This document shows, piece after piece, positions 7,448-16,864 of a DNA stretch of 52,173 nt. The notes beneath the pieces were generated by a model. It saw nothing but the letters and a program-made list of their open reading frames with translations, made no database searches and had not been told where the DNA came from. The position numbers were made by a program, and so were the translations under genes. Each line of letters starts with the position of its first letter. The stretch's first letter is position 1. The stretch comes from an uncultured Pelagibacteraceae bacterium (GTDB lineage: Bacteria; Pseudomonadota; Alphaproteobacteria; Pelagibacterales; Pelagibacteraceae), in contig CACLNK010000003.1 of NCBI GenBank assembly GCA_902608305.1, forward strand, positions 1-52,173, given 5' to 3'.

Positions 7448-8641
7448 TTGATCAAAAAACGGAAAGTTAACTCAGACAAATTTTCTTATTTTTCCCCAGG
7501 CATTTTAGTTCTTGAAAACAAAACTGTTTTCAGAGGAATGGGCATCGGTTATCAAGGAACTGCAACTGGAGAGGTGTGTTTCAATACATCACTAACAGGT
7601 TACCAAGAAATTATTTCTGATCCATCTTATGCTGGGCAAATAATTAATTTTACTTTTCCACATATAGGAAATGTTGGTACAAATAATGAAGACCATGAAT
7701 CTGATAAAATTTGGACAAGAGGTGTTATTTTTAATTCGGAAACTACCAACCCTTCAAACTATAGATCATTAAGAACTTTAGATGAATGGTTAAAAAAACA
7801 TAGAATAGTAGGAATAACTGGATTAGATACAAGAGGTTTAACTAATTTTATTAGAGATAAAGGTGCCCCGAAAGGTACCATTTCTAACAATAAAAAAGGG
7901 AATTTTAATTTAAAAAAATTAATTAATACATCTATAAAATGGCCTGGCCTAAAAGGTCTAGACCTGGCTCAAACTGTAACAACTTCAAAAAAATATGTGT
8001 GGAAAGGATTTAAAACTTGGAAAAAAGAAAAAGGTTTTGAAAAAAATAAAAAAAAATCACTTAGAATAGTTGCTGTAGATTATGGGATAAAAAAAAATAT
8101 ATTAAGATATTTTTCAAACTTTGATTGTGAAGTAATTGTTGTGCCTTGTAAGCTTAGTGCTGATGAAATAATTAAAATCAAACCTGACGGTATTTTTTTA
8201 TCAAACGGTCCTGGTGATCCTGCGGAGACAGGAAAATATGCGATCAAAATAATTCAAAAATTAATAAAATCAAATATTCCAATATTTGGAATATGTCTCG
8301 GACATCAACTGTTGGCTTTAGCGCTTAAAGCAAAAACAAAAAAAATGAAAATAGGCCACAGAGGTGCAAATCATCCAGTAAAAAATCTTATTAATGATAC
8401 TGTTGAAATTACAAGTCAAAATCATGGATTTGAAATAATTAAAGAAAGTTTACCAAAAAATATTGAAGTAACTCACAAGTCTTTATTTGATAACTGCATA
8501 GAGGGAATAAAATTAAAAAATAAACCAGTTTTTTCAGTTCAGTATCATCCTGAATCAAATCCAGGTCCACAAGATAGTCACTATTTATTTAAACTATTTA
8601 TTAATGAAGTAATAAAAAATGCCAAAAAGAAAAGATATTAA
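7448..8641 (+). CDS. carA: Carbamoyl-phosphate synthase small (glutaminase) subunit CarA
   Basis: CarA hydrolyses glutamine and channels ammonia to CarB to make carbamoyl phosphate for pyrimidines and arginine. The 397-residue protein has the small-subunit N-terminal domain ('GYQGTATGEVCFNTSLTGYQ') and a C-terminal class-I glutamine amidotransferase with the nucleophile Cys283 in 'GICLGHQL' and the His367/Glu369 pair in 'QYHPES'. The frame is closed by a stop immediately upstream (7445-7447), so the start must be the TTG at 7448 or a later rare codon. The end overlaps carB by 23 nt. Confidence 0.97.
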   Translation: MIKKRKVNSDKFSYFSPGILVLENKTVFRGMGIGYQGTATGEVCFNTSLTGYQEIISDPSYAGQIINFTFPHIGNVGTNNEDHESDKIWTRGVIFNSETTNPSNYRSLRTLDEWLKKHRIVGITGLDTRGLTNFIRDKGAPKGTISNNKKGNFNLKKLINTSIKWPGLKGLDLAQTVTTSKKYVWKGFKTWKKEKGFEKNKKKSLRIVAVDYGIKKNILRYFSNFDCEVIVVPCKLSADEIIKIKPDGIFLSNGPGDPAETGKYAIKIIQKLIKSNIPIFGICLGHQLLALALKAKTKKMKIGHRGANHPVKNLINDTVEITSQNHGFEIIKESLPKNIEVTHKSLFDNCIEGIKLKNKPVFSVQYHPESNPGPQDSHYLFKLFINEVIKNAKKKRY

Positions 8642-11600
8642 GAAAATTTTAGTAGTGGGAGCTGGTCCAATTATTATTGGTCAGGCCTGTGAATTTGATT
8701 ATTCCGGAACTCAAGCATGTAAAGCATTAAAAGATGAGGGTTACAAAGTGATTTTAATTAATTCAAATCCCGCAACAATTATGACTGATCCTGGTGTCGC
8801 TCATAAAACTTATATCGAACCAATAACAATAGAAGTTTTAGAAAAAATATTAATAAAAGAAAAACCCGACGCAATTTTACCAACTATGGGTGGTCAAACA
8901 GCATTAAATTTAGCAATTAAAGCTGAAAAGACTGGGCTACTAAAAAAATATAAAATTGAACTAATTGGCGCAAACTCAAAAGCGATTTCTAACGCGGAAG
9001 ATAGAAAAAAATTTAGAAAAAACATGATTGATATTGGTTTAAATCTCCCAAAATCAGAAATAATTAATAACATTAAGCAAGCTAAAAAATGTTTAAAGAA
9101 AATAGGGTTACCTGCAATTATCAGGCCTGCTTTTACACTTGGTGGTCTTGGGGGTGGTATTACTAAAAATAGAAAAGAATTTTTCAAAATTGCGAAGGAA
9201 GGTCTTGATGCATCACCTGAAAATCAAGTTCTCGTAGAAGAGTGTCTACAAGGTTGGAAAGAATTTGAAATGGAAGTAGTAAGAGATAAAAAAGATAACT
9301 GTATCATTATATGTTCTATAGAAAATATAGATCCTATGGGAATTCATACTGGAGATTCTATCACTATAGCTCCTGCCTTAACGCTAACAGATAAAGAGTA
9401 TCAAGTTATGAGAAATGCTTCAATTGCTTGCTTGAGAAAAATTGGAGTGGAAACTGGGGGTTCTAATGTTCAATTCGCTATCAATCCAAAGAATGGAAGA
9501 ATGGTTATCATAGAAATGAACCCTAGAGTTTCTAGATCATCGGCACTTGCTTCAAAAGCAACTGGTTTTCCAATAGCAAAAGTAGCTGCAAAATTAGCGA
9601 TTGGTTATACACTTGATGAATTAAAAAATGAAATTACTAAAGTTACTCCAGCATCTTTTGAGCCAACCATAGACTATGTTGTTACAAAAGTTCCAAGATT
9701 TACTTTTGAAAAATTTTCTAATTCTCCAGCAATATTGGGAACTTCGATGAAATCTGTTGGAGAAGCTATGGCAATTGGTAGAAACTTTAAAGAATCTCTT
9801 CAAAAAGCATTGGTATCTCTAGAAATTGGGTTTTCAGGTTTAGATAGAATTTTTAATTTAAATAAGAAAGAAATTGAAAAAAAATTAAAGATAAATATTC
9901 CAAATAAAATTTTGTTAATTGCTGAAGCAATACGTAAAAAAATTAAGCTAACTAAAATATACAAATTGTCAAAAGTAGATCTTTGGTTTTTAGAACAAAT
10001 TAAAGAAATTATAGATGCGGAAAACCAAATCTTCAAAAAAGGTTTGCCAAAAAAATTTAATGAATTTAATAGAATTAAATCAATAGGGTTTTCAGATAAA
10101 AAATTATCTCAATTATCTGGTTTAAAAGAAACAATTGTTAGAAGAAAAAGATTGGCTTTAAATGTTTTGCCTGTATTCAAGAAAGTAGATACCTGTGCTG
10201 CTGAATTTAAATCTTTTACACCCTATATGTATTCAACATATCAAAGAAATTTTATGTTAAATACAGAATGTGAAGCAGATCCTTCATCTAAAAAGAAAGT
10301 AATTATTTTAGGAGGTGGACCTAACAGGATTGGCCAAGGAATTGAATTTGACTACTGTTGTTGCCAAGCAAGTTTTTCCTTAAAGGAAGCGGGATATGAA
10401 ACAATAATGATTAACTGTAATCCTGAGACCGTCTCCACTGATTATGACACAAGCGATAGATTGTACTTTGAACCTTTAATTGAAGAGTATGTTCATAACA
10501 TAATTTTAAAAGAAAAATCTAAAGGTAATTTAATAGGTATAATTGCTCAATTCGGTGGCCAAACCCCTATCAAATTAGCAAAATTTCTTCATGAAAATTC
10601 ATTGCCTATTATAGGAACTCAGTATTCTTCAATTGATCTTGCTGAAGATAGAGACAGATTTAGAAAACTTCTAATTAAATTAAAATTAAAACAAGCAGAT
10701 AGTGGCATTGCAAAATCTTATACTCAAGCAATCAAAATTGCTGAAAGAATTGGTCTGCCTTTAGTTGTTCGACCATCTTATGTTTTAGGTGGTAGAGCTA
10801 TGGAAATAGTTTATGAAAAGAATCAACTAAAAAATTTTGTGGAAAAAGCTTTTAAAGCTGCAGAAAACAACCCAATATTAATTGATAAATTTATTAACAA
10901 TGCTATGGAAGTTGACGTTGACGCTATTTCAGATGGTAATGAAGTATTTGTTGCAGGAATAATGCAACACATTGAAGAAGCAGGCATTCATTCTGGTGAC
11001 TCGGCATGTTGTCTGCCTCCAGTATCTATTAAGGAAAAATTAATAGTCAAAATTAAAAATCAAACAAAAAAGTTAGCATTAGCACTAAAAGTAAAAGGTT
11101 TTATGAATGTACAGTTTGCAATTAAAAATGACGAAATTTATGTAATTGAAGTTAATCCAAGAGCTAGCAGAACTGTTCCGTTTGTTTCAAAAGCTAAAGG
11201 AATTCCTTTAGCTAAAATTGCTTCAAGAGTAATGGCGGGTGAAAAATTATCAGAATTTAATTTAATAAATAAAAACAAGAATATGTTTGCTGTGAAAGAA
11301 TCTGTTTTTCCATTCAATAAATTTCCAAACGTTGATGTGCTGCTAGGCCCTGAAATGAAATCTACGGGAGAAGTAATGGGAATAGATAAAGATTTTGGCC
11401 TTGCGTATGCTAAAAGTCAAATTTCTGCTGGAAATTCATTGCCTACAAGAGGGCTGGCATTTATTTCCTTAAAAGACAAACATAAAACTGAAGGTATAGA
11501 TTTAGCAAAACAATTGGTTGAATTAAATTTTACATTGTGTGGGACAGAAGGTACTGCTAATGCAATAAAAAAAAATGGCATTAAATGTAAAAAAATAAAT

Positions 11601-11849
11601 AAAGTAAGTGGAGGCTCTCCTCATATTGTAGATATACTAAATGCAAAAAAAATTGCCTTGGTAATCAATACTGGAGGTGGAAAGCGTGCTTATGTGGTTC
11701 AAGATTCAACTTCCTTAAGAAGAGCAACATTAATTAATAAAGTTCCATATTGCACTAACATGTCTACTGCTTATGCTTGTTTAGAAGGTATAAAATCTCT
11801 TAAGTCAAAAAAAATGAATGTGAAAGCAATCCAAAATATCTTTCATTAA
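8619..11849 (+). CDS. carB: Carbamoyl-phosphate synthase large subunit CarB
   Basis: CarB uses ammonia, bicarbonate and two ATP to make carbamoyl phosphate. At 1076 residues it is full length for the family. Two homologous ATP-grasp halves are visible, each opening with a nucleotide-binding loop ('GAGPIIIGQACEFDYSG' near residue 15 and 'GGGPNRIGQGIEFDYCC' near residue 565), with ATP-grasp cores 'IIRPAFTLGGLGGG' and 'VVRPSYVLGGRAM'. A C-terminal MGS-like allosteric domain ('GTEGTANAIKKNG', 'TGGGKRAYVVQDSTSLRRAT') closes the protein. The ATG lies inside the end of carA, 23 nt before its stop, so the pair is translationally coupled. The stop codon overlaps that of the convergent oxygenase gene. 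Confidence 0.98.
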   Translation: MPKRKDIKKILVVGAGPIIIGQACEFDYSGTQACKALKDEGYKVILINSNPATIMTDPGVAHKTYIEPITIEVLEKILIKEKPDAILPTMGGQTALNLAIKAEKTGLLKKYKIELIGANSKAISNAEDRKKFRKNMIDIGLNLPKSEIINNIKQAKKCLKKIGLPAIIRPAFTLGGLGGGITKNRKEFFKIAKEGLDASPENQVLVEECLQGWKEFEMEVVRDKKDNCIIICSIENIDPMGIHTGDSITIAPALTLTDKEYQVMRNASIACLRKIGVETGGSNVQFAINPKNGRMVIIEMNPRVSRSSALASKATGFPIAKVAAKLAIGYTLDELKNEITKVTPASFEPTIDYVVTKVPRFTFEKFSNSPAILGTSMKSVGEAMAIGRNFKESLQKALVSLEIGFSGLDRIFNLNKKEIEKKLKINIPNKILLIAEAIRKKIKLTKIYKLSKVDLWFLEQIKEIIDAENQIFKKGLPKKFNEFNRIKSIGFSDKKLSQLSGLKETIVRRKRLALNVLPVFKKVDTCAAEFKSFTPYMYSTYQRNFMLNTECEADPSSKKKVIILGGGPNRIGQGIEFDYCCCQASFSLKEAGYETIMINCNPETVSTDYDTSDRLYFEPLIEEYVHNIILKEKSKGNLIGIIAQFGGQTPIKLAKFLHENSLPIIGTQYSSIDLAEDRDRFRKLLIKLKLKQADSGIAKSYTQAIKIAERIGLPLVVRPSYVLGGRAMEIVYEKNQLKNFVEKAFKAAENNPILIDKFINNAMEVDVDAISDGNEVFVAGIMQHIEEAGIHSGDSACCLPPVSIKEKLIVKIKNQTKKLALALKVKGFMNVQFAIKNDEIYVIEVNPRASRTVPFVSKAKGIPLAKIASRVMAGEKLSEFNLINKNKNMFAVKESVFPFNKFPNVDVLLGPEMKSTGEVMGIDKDFGLAYAKSQISAGNSLPTRGLAFISLKDKHKTEGIDLAKQLVELNFTLCGTEGTANAIKKNGIKCKKINKVSGGSPHIVDILNAKKIALVINTGGGKRAYVVQDSTSLRRATLINKVPYCTNMSTAYACLEGIKSLKSKKMNVKAIQNIFH

Positions 11850-12508
11850 TCAACTGGCCAATCAGTTTGAAAAGTTACATAATTTATCTGTAAACATCGT
11901 CTTTCTTTTTTTATCTCTTTTTTTTCCATTCCATGCCAAGCATTCGGACCACTAGTAAAAAAATATCCATAATTATGCTTATAGGGAATTGTTTTTATTT
12001 TTTCTAATTTTTCATTATAAAAATCCGTACCAAGATTTTCAGATTCGCCATAAGGATTAGCAAACACTAAACCAGAAACAAGTTTTTCTTTTATATCACA
12101 GTGTGGCTTTAACCAAAAACCTTGCCTATCACATATGACTTCTAATCTAGCATATGATTTAGAAAGATCTTTCTTAACTAATTCACTGATAAATTGATAA
12201 GTATCCTTATTTCTAAGTTCATCAATTAAGTTGGTTAAATTTTTAAAATGTTTTGAATTTTCTTTGTTAATAAAACATCTAAATTTTAATGCTTTGCCTC
12301 CACTTTCTATGCCTTTTCTAAATTTTCCCTCTCCTCCATCAAGAGCTCTGGTTCCATCATAATTAATATTTACTTTATTTAAATCCACTATTTCTGCATT
12401 ACATATCTCTTGAAGTGCATCTTCATTCAGTGGTTTATCTAATTCCCAATGATTGAACGGTGAATTGTGAAACTTCAATTGAGTCTTTAATGAATTTAAA
12501 AATTGCAT
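11846..12508 (-). CDS. Putative 2-oxoglutarate/Fe(II)-dependent oxygenase
   Basis: This 220-residue protein fits the 2OG-Fe(II) dioxygenase superfamily by motif. The iron-binding facial triad is readable as His136-x-Asp138 ('KPHCDIKE') and His192 ('NAWHGM'), followed by a basic pair Arg203/Arg204 in the position expected to bind 2-oxoglutarate. The middle holds the jelly-roll strand 'LVSGLVFANPYGESENLGTDF'. The substrate cannot be told from sequence; protein side chains, lipids or small metabolites are all possible. It lies 16 nt downstream of the ELM1-type gene on the same strand, so the two may work together. Its stop overlaps the carB stop in convergent orientation. Confidence 0.75.
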   Translation of the reverse strand: MQFLNSLKTQLKFHNSPFNHWELDKPLNEDALQEICNAEIVDLNKVNINYDGTRALDGGEGKFRKGIESGGKALKFRCFINKENSKHFKNLTNLIDELRNKDTYQFISELVKKDLSKSYARLEVICDRQGFWLKPHCDIKEKLVSGLVFANPYGESENLGTDFYNEKLEKIKTIPYKHNYGYFFTSGPNAWHGMEKKEIKKERRCLQINYVTFQTDWPVD

Positions 12509-12524
12509 TTATCTTATAAAAATA

Positions 12525-13472
12525 TTATTTGTTTAATCTATCATTTATTATTTTTGCCACTCTTTCAGATTCATTGAAATTATTATATTTCCAATGCTCT
12601 ACCTTTTCTCCTAAGTTTTTAGTAATTCCCATGTCTTTAAATAATTGAAAAAATTTTTTAAATCTATAATTATTTCTTTTATTTTTCATGTGAGCAATAA
12701 AAATTGGTTTTCCAGAAATAGCAGCTTCAGAAATCATTGAAGTTGAGTCGCAGGTTATAACTATGTTGCTAGCTATTGCTAGTGAAGATAAATAAGCTTG
12801 CTTATTCACTTCAGTAATAACATATCCATCGTTCTGAAATTCTTTTTGAGCTAGCTCAATTGTTTTTTGGGGGGTACGCATTGATGGTACAATTATTGCT
12901 TTATAGCCATTATAAATAAAACTTTCTTTTATTTGATTAAATATTTTAGATATTTCTTCATTATCAAAACTATAGTATTTATTTGGACCCCCTAATATTA
13001 ATGCAACAACCTTTTGGCTCTGAACTTTATCAACCAAATAAGTTTTTGATTTTTCGATTTCTTCCTCTGTAATGTAATGAATTGCTCCTTTTGAATTAAT
13101 TACATTTTCCCCCTTTAATCCATCGTGCTCAGGCGCAACAATTATATTAAAATTATTAAAATTAATTTTTGGATCTTGTATGTGTATTGTAAAAATATTT
13201 TTATTTTTTTTCTTTAGTAATATTGATGGAATTACACTTTTTCTTCCACATGAAATTATTAAATCAATTTTTTCAGTATTTGTTACATAATTTTTATCTT
13301 TTAAAATTATTTCTGATTTTGGTGTAAATTTAGGAGGAATATAATTCCACAACCAATTTAATCGTACAATCTTATGGTGAAACTCAACCTTTAAAGCCTT
13401 GGCCAATCCTTCAACCTGGCTAATCATACCATGATAGCCTCCTGTTAATAATAAAGCTTTTAATTTAGCCAT
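12525..13472 (-). CDS. ELM1/GtrOC1 family putative glycosyltransferase
   Basis: The 315-residue protein resembles the ELM1/GtrOC1 (DUF1022) family, GT-B-like proteins named after a plant mitochondrial fission factor and common in alphaproteobacteria. Supporting segments are 'GYHGMISQVEGLAKAL', 'IISCGRKSVIPSILLKK', 'IHIQDPK', 'VVAPEHDGLKGENVINSKGAIHYI', 'ALILGGPNKYYSF' and 'ASNIVITCDSTSMISEAAISGKPIFI'; the last is the donor-binding half seen in related glycosyltransferases. Bacterial members are suspected to act in envelope glycan or lipopolysaccharide synthesis, but the activity here is inferred. It starts with ATG and heads a two-gene unit with the oxygenase. Confidence 0.75.
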   Translation of the reverse strand: MAKLKALLLTGGYHGMISQVEGLAKALKVEFHHKIVRLNWLWNYIPPKFTPKSEIILKDKNYVTNTEKIDLIISCGRKSVIPSILLKKKNKNIFTIHIQDPKINFNNFNIIVAPEHDGLKGENVINSKGAIHYITEEEIEKSKTYLVDKVQSQKVVALILGGPNKYYSFDNEEISKIFNQIKESFIYNGYKAIIVPSMRTPQKTIELAQKEFQNDGYVITEVNKQAYLSSLAIASNIVITCDSTSMISEAAISGKPIFIAHMKNKRNNYRFKKFFQLFKDMGITKNLGEKVEHWKYNNFNESERVAKIINDRLNK

Positions 13473-13524
13473 TTTTATTTATTTATATTTCAAAATTTAA
13501 TTTATCCAAACATATTTGTTTTTA

Positions 13525-13552
13525 TTGAAATGAAATACAAAGAATATATACA
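13525..13552 (+). promoter_or_regulatory. Possible sigma-70 promoter for guaC
   Basis: TTGAAA (13525-13530) and TATACA (13547-13552) are separated by 16 nt in the 93-nt gap between the divergent ELM1-type gene and guaC. The expected leader is only a few nucleotides long. Confidence 0.35.
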
Positions 13553-13565
13553 TTAGCTCTGCAAA

Positions 13566-14603
13566 ATGCGTATCGAAGAAGATATTAAGCTAGATTATTC
13601 TGATGTTCTCTTTAGACCAAAGAGAAGTACCCTTCATAGTCGAAAAGAAGTCAATTTAAAACGTACATACAAATTTAAATACAGCAATAATGAATGGTCA
13701 GGAATTCCTATAATAGCTGCAAATATGGATGGCGTGGGAGAATTAGGAGTGGCAAAAAATCTTGCAGAATTTGAAATAATAACAAGTTTGACAAAACAAC
13801 ATGATGTCAAGATGATCAAACGTTGTTCTTATATAAAGTCAATTTTTCAACATATTGCTTTAAGTACAGGAACAAGTGACAAAGATTTTAAAAGAATAAA
13901 TGATATTTTAAAAGATCACAGTTTTTTTCAATTTATTTGTATAGATATTGCTAATGGATATTCTGATCATTTTAGTAAGTTTGTAAAATCCGTAAGAGAA
14001 AAATATCCTACAAAAACTATAATTGCTGGTAATGTTGTTACCGCCGATATGACTCAAGAGTTAATATTAAGTGGTGCCGATATTGTTAAAGTAGGAATAG
14101 GACCAGGAAGTGTATGTACCACTAGAATTCAAACTGGAGTAGGCTATCCACAATTGAGTGCAGTCATAGAATGTTCTGATGCTGCTCATGGACTTGGGGC
14201 ACATATTATTGCAGATGGTGGGTGTACTTGTCCTGGAGATGTTGCAAAAGCTTTTGGTGCAGGCGCTGATTTTGTAATGTTAGGTGGAATGTTCGCAGGT
14301 CATGATGAAGGCAAAGGTAAAATTGTAAAAAAAAATGGATCAAAATATATTGAGTTTTATGGCTCTAGTTCAAACACTGCTGTCAAAAAACACTATGGAG
14401 GACTTTCAGATTACAGAAGTAGTGAAGGAAAAACGGTAAGACTTAAATATCGAGGAAAAATAAAGGATACGGTGCTAAATATACTCGGTGGTATTAGAAG
14501 TAGCTGCACTTATGTTGGGGCTCCTTCTCTTAAACAATTAAGTAAATGCACTACATTTGTTAGAGTAAATAATCAACATAACGAAACTTTTGATCAAAAA
14601 TAA
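13566..14603 (+). CDS. guaC: GMP reductase
   Basis: GMP reductase converts GMP to IMP with NADPH and ammonia release, recycling guanine nucleotides. The 345-residue length matches the E. coli-type enzyme and not IMP dehydrogenase, since no CBS domains are inserted. The TIM-barrel shows 'LDYSDVLFRPKRSTLHSR', the catalytic cysteine Cys184 in 'GIGPGSVCTTR', and 'GVGYPQLSAV' plus 'GGGLSDYRSSEGK'-like flap sequence ('YGGLSDYRSSEGKTV'). It starts with ATG after a divergent promoter region. Together with prs downstream it gives this organism purine interconversion capacity. Confidence 0.95.
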   Translation: MRIEEDIKLDYSDVLFRPKRSTLHSRKEVNLKRTYKFKYSNNEWSGIPIIAANMDGVGELGVAKNLAEFEIITSLTKQHDVKMIKRCSYIKSIFQHIALSTGTSDKDFKRINDILKDHSFFQFICIDIANGYSDHFSKFVKSVREKYPTKTIIAGNVVTADMTQELILSGADIVKVGIGPGSVCTTRIQTGVGYPQLSAVIECSDAAHGLGAHIIADGGCTCPGDVAKAFGAGADFVMLGGMFAGHDEGKGKIVKKNGSKYIEFYGSSSNTAVKKHYGGLSDYRSSEGKTVRLKYRGKIKDTVLNILGGIRSSCTYVGAPSLKQLSKCTTFVRVNNQHNETFDQK

Positions 14604-14659
14604 TTAATTATATTTAAATCTTATAATTTTTAGAAAAGTACTTACATAACAAACAAATT

Positions 14660-15604
14660 ATGGATAAAAGTTTAACAAAGCATACAAAAGTTTTAATTAT
14701 AGGATCCGGACCGGCTGGTTATACAGCGGCAGTTTATGCGGCTAGAGCTATGTTAAAACCAATTTTAGTTCATGGCTTTCAACCAGGTGGCCAAATGACT
14801 ATTACAACAGACGTTGAAAATTACCCTGGATTTGCAGACGTTATTCAGGGACCTTGGCTTATGGATCAAATGAAAGATCAAGCTAAAGCTGTAGGTACTG
14901 ATTTAGTTGATGACCATATTTCTTCAGTAAACCTAAAAACTAAACCATTTGAAGCATTTGGAGATAGCGGAAAAAAATATACTGCTGATAGCATAATTAT
15001 TTCTACTGGTGCACAAGCAAGATGGCTCAACTTGAAATCTGAAGAAGAATTTAAAGGATTCGGAGTTTCTGCGTGTGCAACATGTGATGGATTTTTCTTT
15101 AAAGAAAAAGAAGTCGCTGTTGTAGGTGGTGGTAATGCGGCTGTAGAAGAGGCAATCTTTTTAACTAAATTTGCTTCAAAAGTAAAATTAATTCATAGAA
15201 GAGATTCTTTGAGAGCGGAAAAACTACTTCAGAAAAAATTAATGGATAACAAAAAAATTGAAATTATTTGGGACAGTATAGTTGAGGAGGTCATAGGAGA
15301 TAATGATCCAAAAAACGTTAAAGGATTAAAAATTAAAAATGTAAAAACAAATAAAATTGAAGAATTAAAAATAGATGGTCTTTTCATTGCTATTGGTCAT
15401 GATCCAGCTACTCAATTATTTAAAGATCAATTAGATATGGATAAAGAAGGTTATTTAACTACTAAGCCTGACTCAACTCAGACAAATGTACCTGGGGTAT
15501 TTGCAGCAGGCGATGTAAAAGATAAAATTTTTAGACAAGCCGTAACTGCTGCGGGGATGGGTTGTATGGCTGCACTTGAAGCTGAAAAATTTCTATCTCA
15601 CTAA
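14660..15604 (+). CDS. trxB: Thioredoxin reductase
   Basis: TrxB passes electrons from NADPH through FAD to thioredoxin. The 314-residue protein has the FAD-binding 'IIGSGPAGYTAAVYAARA' near the N-terminus, the redox-active pair Cys139-Ala-Thr-Cys142 in 'SACATCDG', the NADPH-binding 'VVGGGNAAVEEAIFL' with a downstream 'HRRDSLRAEK', and the C-terminal FAD motif 'GVFAAGDVKDKIFRQAVTAAG'. All expected parts are intact and the length is standard. It stands alone between guaC and the convergent aminotransferase gene, with a 56-nt AT-rich leader containing a TATAAT-like hexamer near 14622. Confidence 0.97.
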   Translation: MDKSLTKHTKVLIIGSGPAGYTAAVYAARAMLKPILVHGFQPGGQMTITTDVENYPGFADVIQGPWLMDQMKDQAKAVGTDLVDDHISSVNLKTKPFEAFGDSGKKYTADSIIISTGAQARWLNLKSEEEFKGFGVSACATCDGFFFKEKEVAVVGGGNAAVEEAIFLTKFASKVKLIHRRDSLRAEKLLQKKLMDNKKIEIIWDSIVEEVIGDNDPKNVKGLKIKNVKTNKIEELKIDGLFIAIGHDPATQLFKDQLDMDKEGYLTTKPDSTQTNVPGVFAAGDVKDKIFRQAVTAAGMGCMAALEAEKFLSH

Positions 15605-15640
15605 AAAGTTAAGTTCTATTAATCTCAACTATTTCATTAA

Positions 15641-16828
15641 TTAACTTAAATTTTCACAAAAAGATTTTATTCTCTCCATTGCTACTTTTAGCTTTTCCAT
15701 TGATGTTGCATAAGAAATTCTAAAGTATCCATCTAATCCAAAAGCAGATCCTTGGACAACTGCAACATTCGCTTTTTCAAGAAGTTTTTCAACAAATTCT
15801 GAATCTGTTTTTAATTTTGTTTTTTTGCTTAATAATTTTTTACAACTTGGAAATACATAGAAAGCTCCATTCGGTTTTAAGCAACTAATACCATTTATAT
15901 TGTTTAAGCTATTGACTACAAAGTCTCTTCTTTTTTTAAAAGCATCAGATCTTTCCTGAATAAAGTCTTGTCTTCCATTTAAAGCCTCAACAGCAGCAGC
16001 TTGACTTACAGAAGATGGGTTTGAAGTTGATTGGGATTGAATTTTGCCTATTGCTTTAATTATATCTTTTGGACCAGCCGCATAACCTATTCTCCATCCA
16101 GTCATTGCATAAGATTTACTAACACCATTCATCGTTAATGTTCTATCTTTCAATTTAGAAATTTGGGCTATAGTAAAAAAATTGAAATTGTCATATTTAA
16201 TATGTTCATAAATATCATCACTTAAAATATGAACTTTTTTATTTTTTATTAAAACTTTTGACAGACCGTCTATCTCATCTTTTGTATAACCAGCCCCTGT
16301 AGGATTTGATGGTGAATTCAAAACCAACCATTTAGTTTTTTTTGAAATAGCTTTCTTAAGTTTTTTTGGAGTTAGTTTAAATCCATCTTTTTCATCACAT
16401 TTAACTATTTTTGGTTTTCCACCAGCCAACAAAACCATGTCAGGGTATGAAACCCAAAAAGGTGCTGGAATTATTACTTCGTCACCTTTATTTAAAGTTG
16501 CCATGAATGCATTGTATAGAACTTGCTTTCCACCTGTTCCAACGGTTATCTGTTCAGTTGAGTAGTCTAAATTATTTTCCCTTTTGAACTTATTAATAAT
16601 TGCTTTTTTTAATTCTGGAGTTCCATCAACAGCAGTGTATTTGGTTTCTCCATCTTTGATCGCATTTATTGCTGCATCTTTGATGTTGTCTGGTGTATCA
16701 AAATCTGGCTCACCTGCCCCAAGTCCAATTACATCTTTGCCTGCTGCTCTTAATTCTCTTGCTTTTTGAGTTACCGCAATAGTTGGTGATGGTTTTATTC
16801 TTTTTAAGCTGTCAGATATAATGCTCAT
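15641..16828 (-). CDS. aatA: Aspartate aminotransferase (class I, Ib subgroup)
   Basis: A PLP-dependent aminotransferase that interconverts aspartate and oxaloacetate with glutamate/2-oxoglutarate; alphaproteobacterial members often also transaminate prephenate. The 395-residue chain shows 'GLGAGEPDFDTPDNI', 'GTGGKQVLYNAFMA' for PLP phosphate contacts, 'NSPSNPTGAGY', the Schiff-base lysine Lys238 in 'NGVSKSYAMTGWRIGY', and the carboxylate-binding Arg in 'YFRISYATS'. Start is ATG. It is divergent from uvrB with only 36 nt between the start codons, so both promoters must be squeezed into or beyond that gap. Confidence 0.93.
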   Translation of the reverse strand: MSIISDSLKRIKPSPTIAVTQKARELRAAGKDVIGLGAGEPDFDTPDNIKDAAINAIKDGETKYTAVDGTPELKKAIINKFKRENNLDYSTEQITVGTGGKQVLYNAFMATLNKGDEVIIPAPFWVSYPDMVLLAGGKPKIVKCDEKDGFKLTPKKLKKAISKKTKWLVLNSPSNPTGAGYTKDEIDGLSKVLIKNKKVHILSDDIYEHIKYDNFNFFTIAQISKLKDRTLTMNGVSKSYAMTGWRIGYAAGPKDIIKAIGKIQSQSTSNPSSVSQAAAVEALNGRQDFIQERSDAFKKRRDFVVNSLNNINGISCLKPNGAFYVFPSCKKLLSKKTKLKTDSEFVEKLLEKANVAVVQGSAFGLDGYFRISYATSMEKLKVAMERIKSFCENLS

Positions 16829-16864
16829 TGAAAAATATTAATATTCTAATACCTTGTTTACTTT

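Noticed and set aside
13566..14603. IMP dehydrogenase instead of GMP reductase
   Set aside because: Length of 345 residues without CBS domains and the 'GIGPGSVCTTR' context with GuaC-type N-terminus fit GMP reductase.
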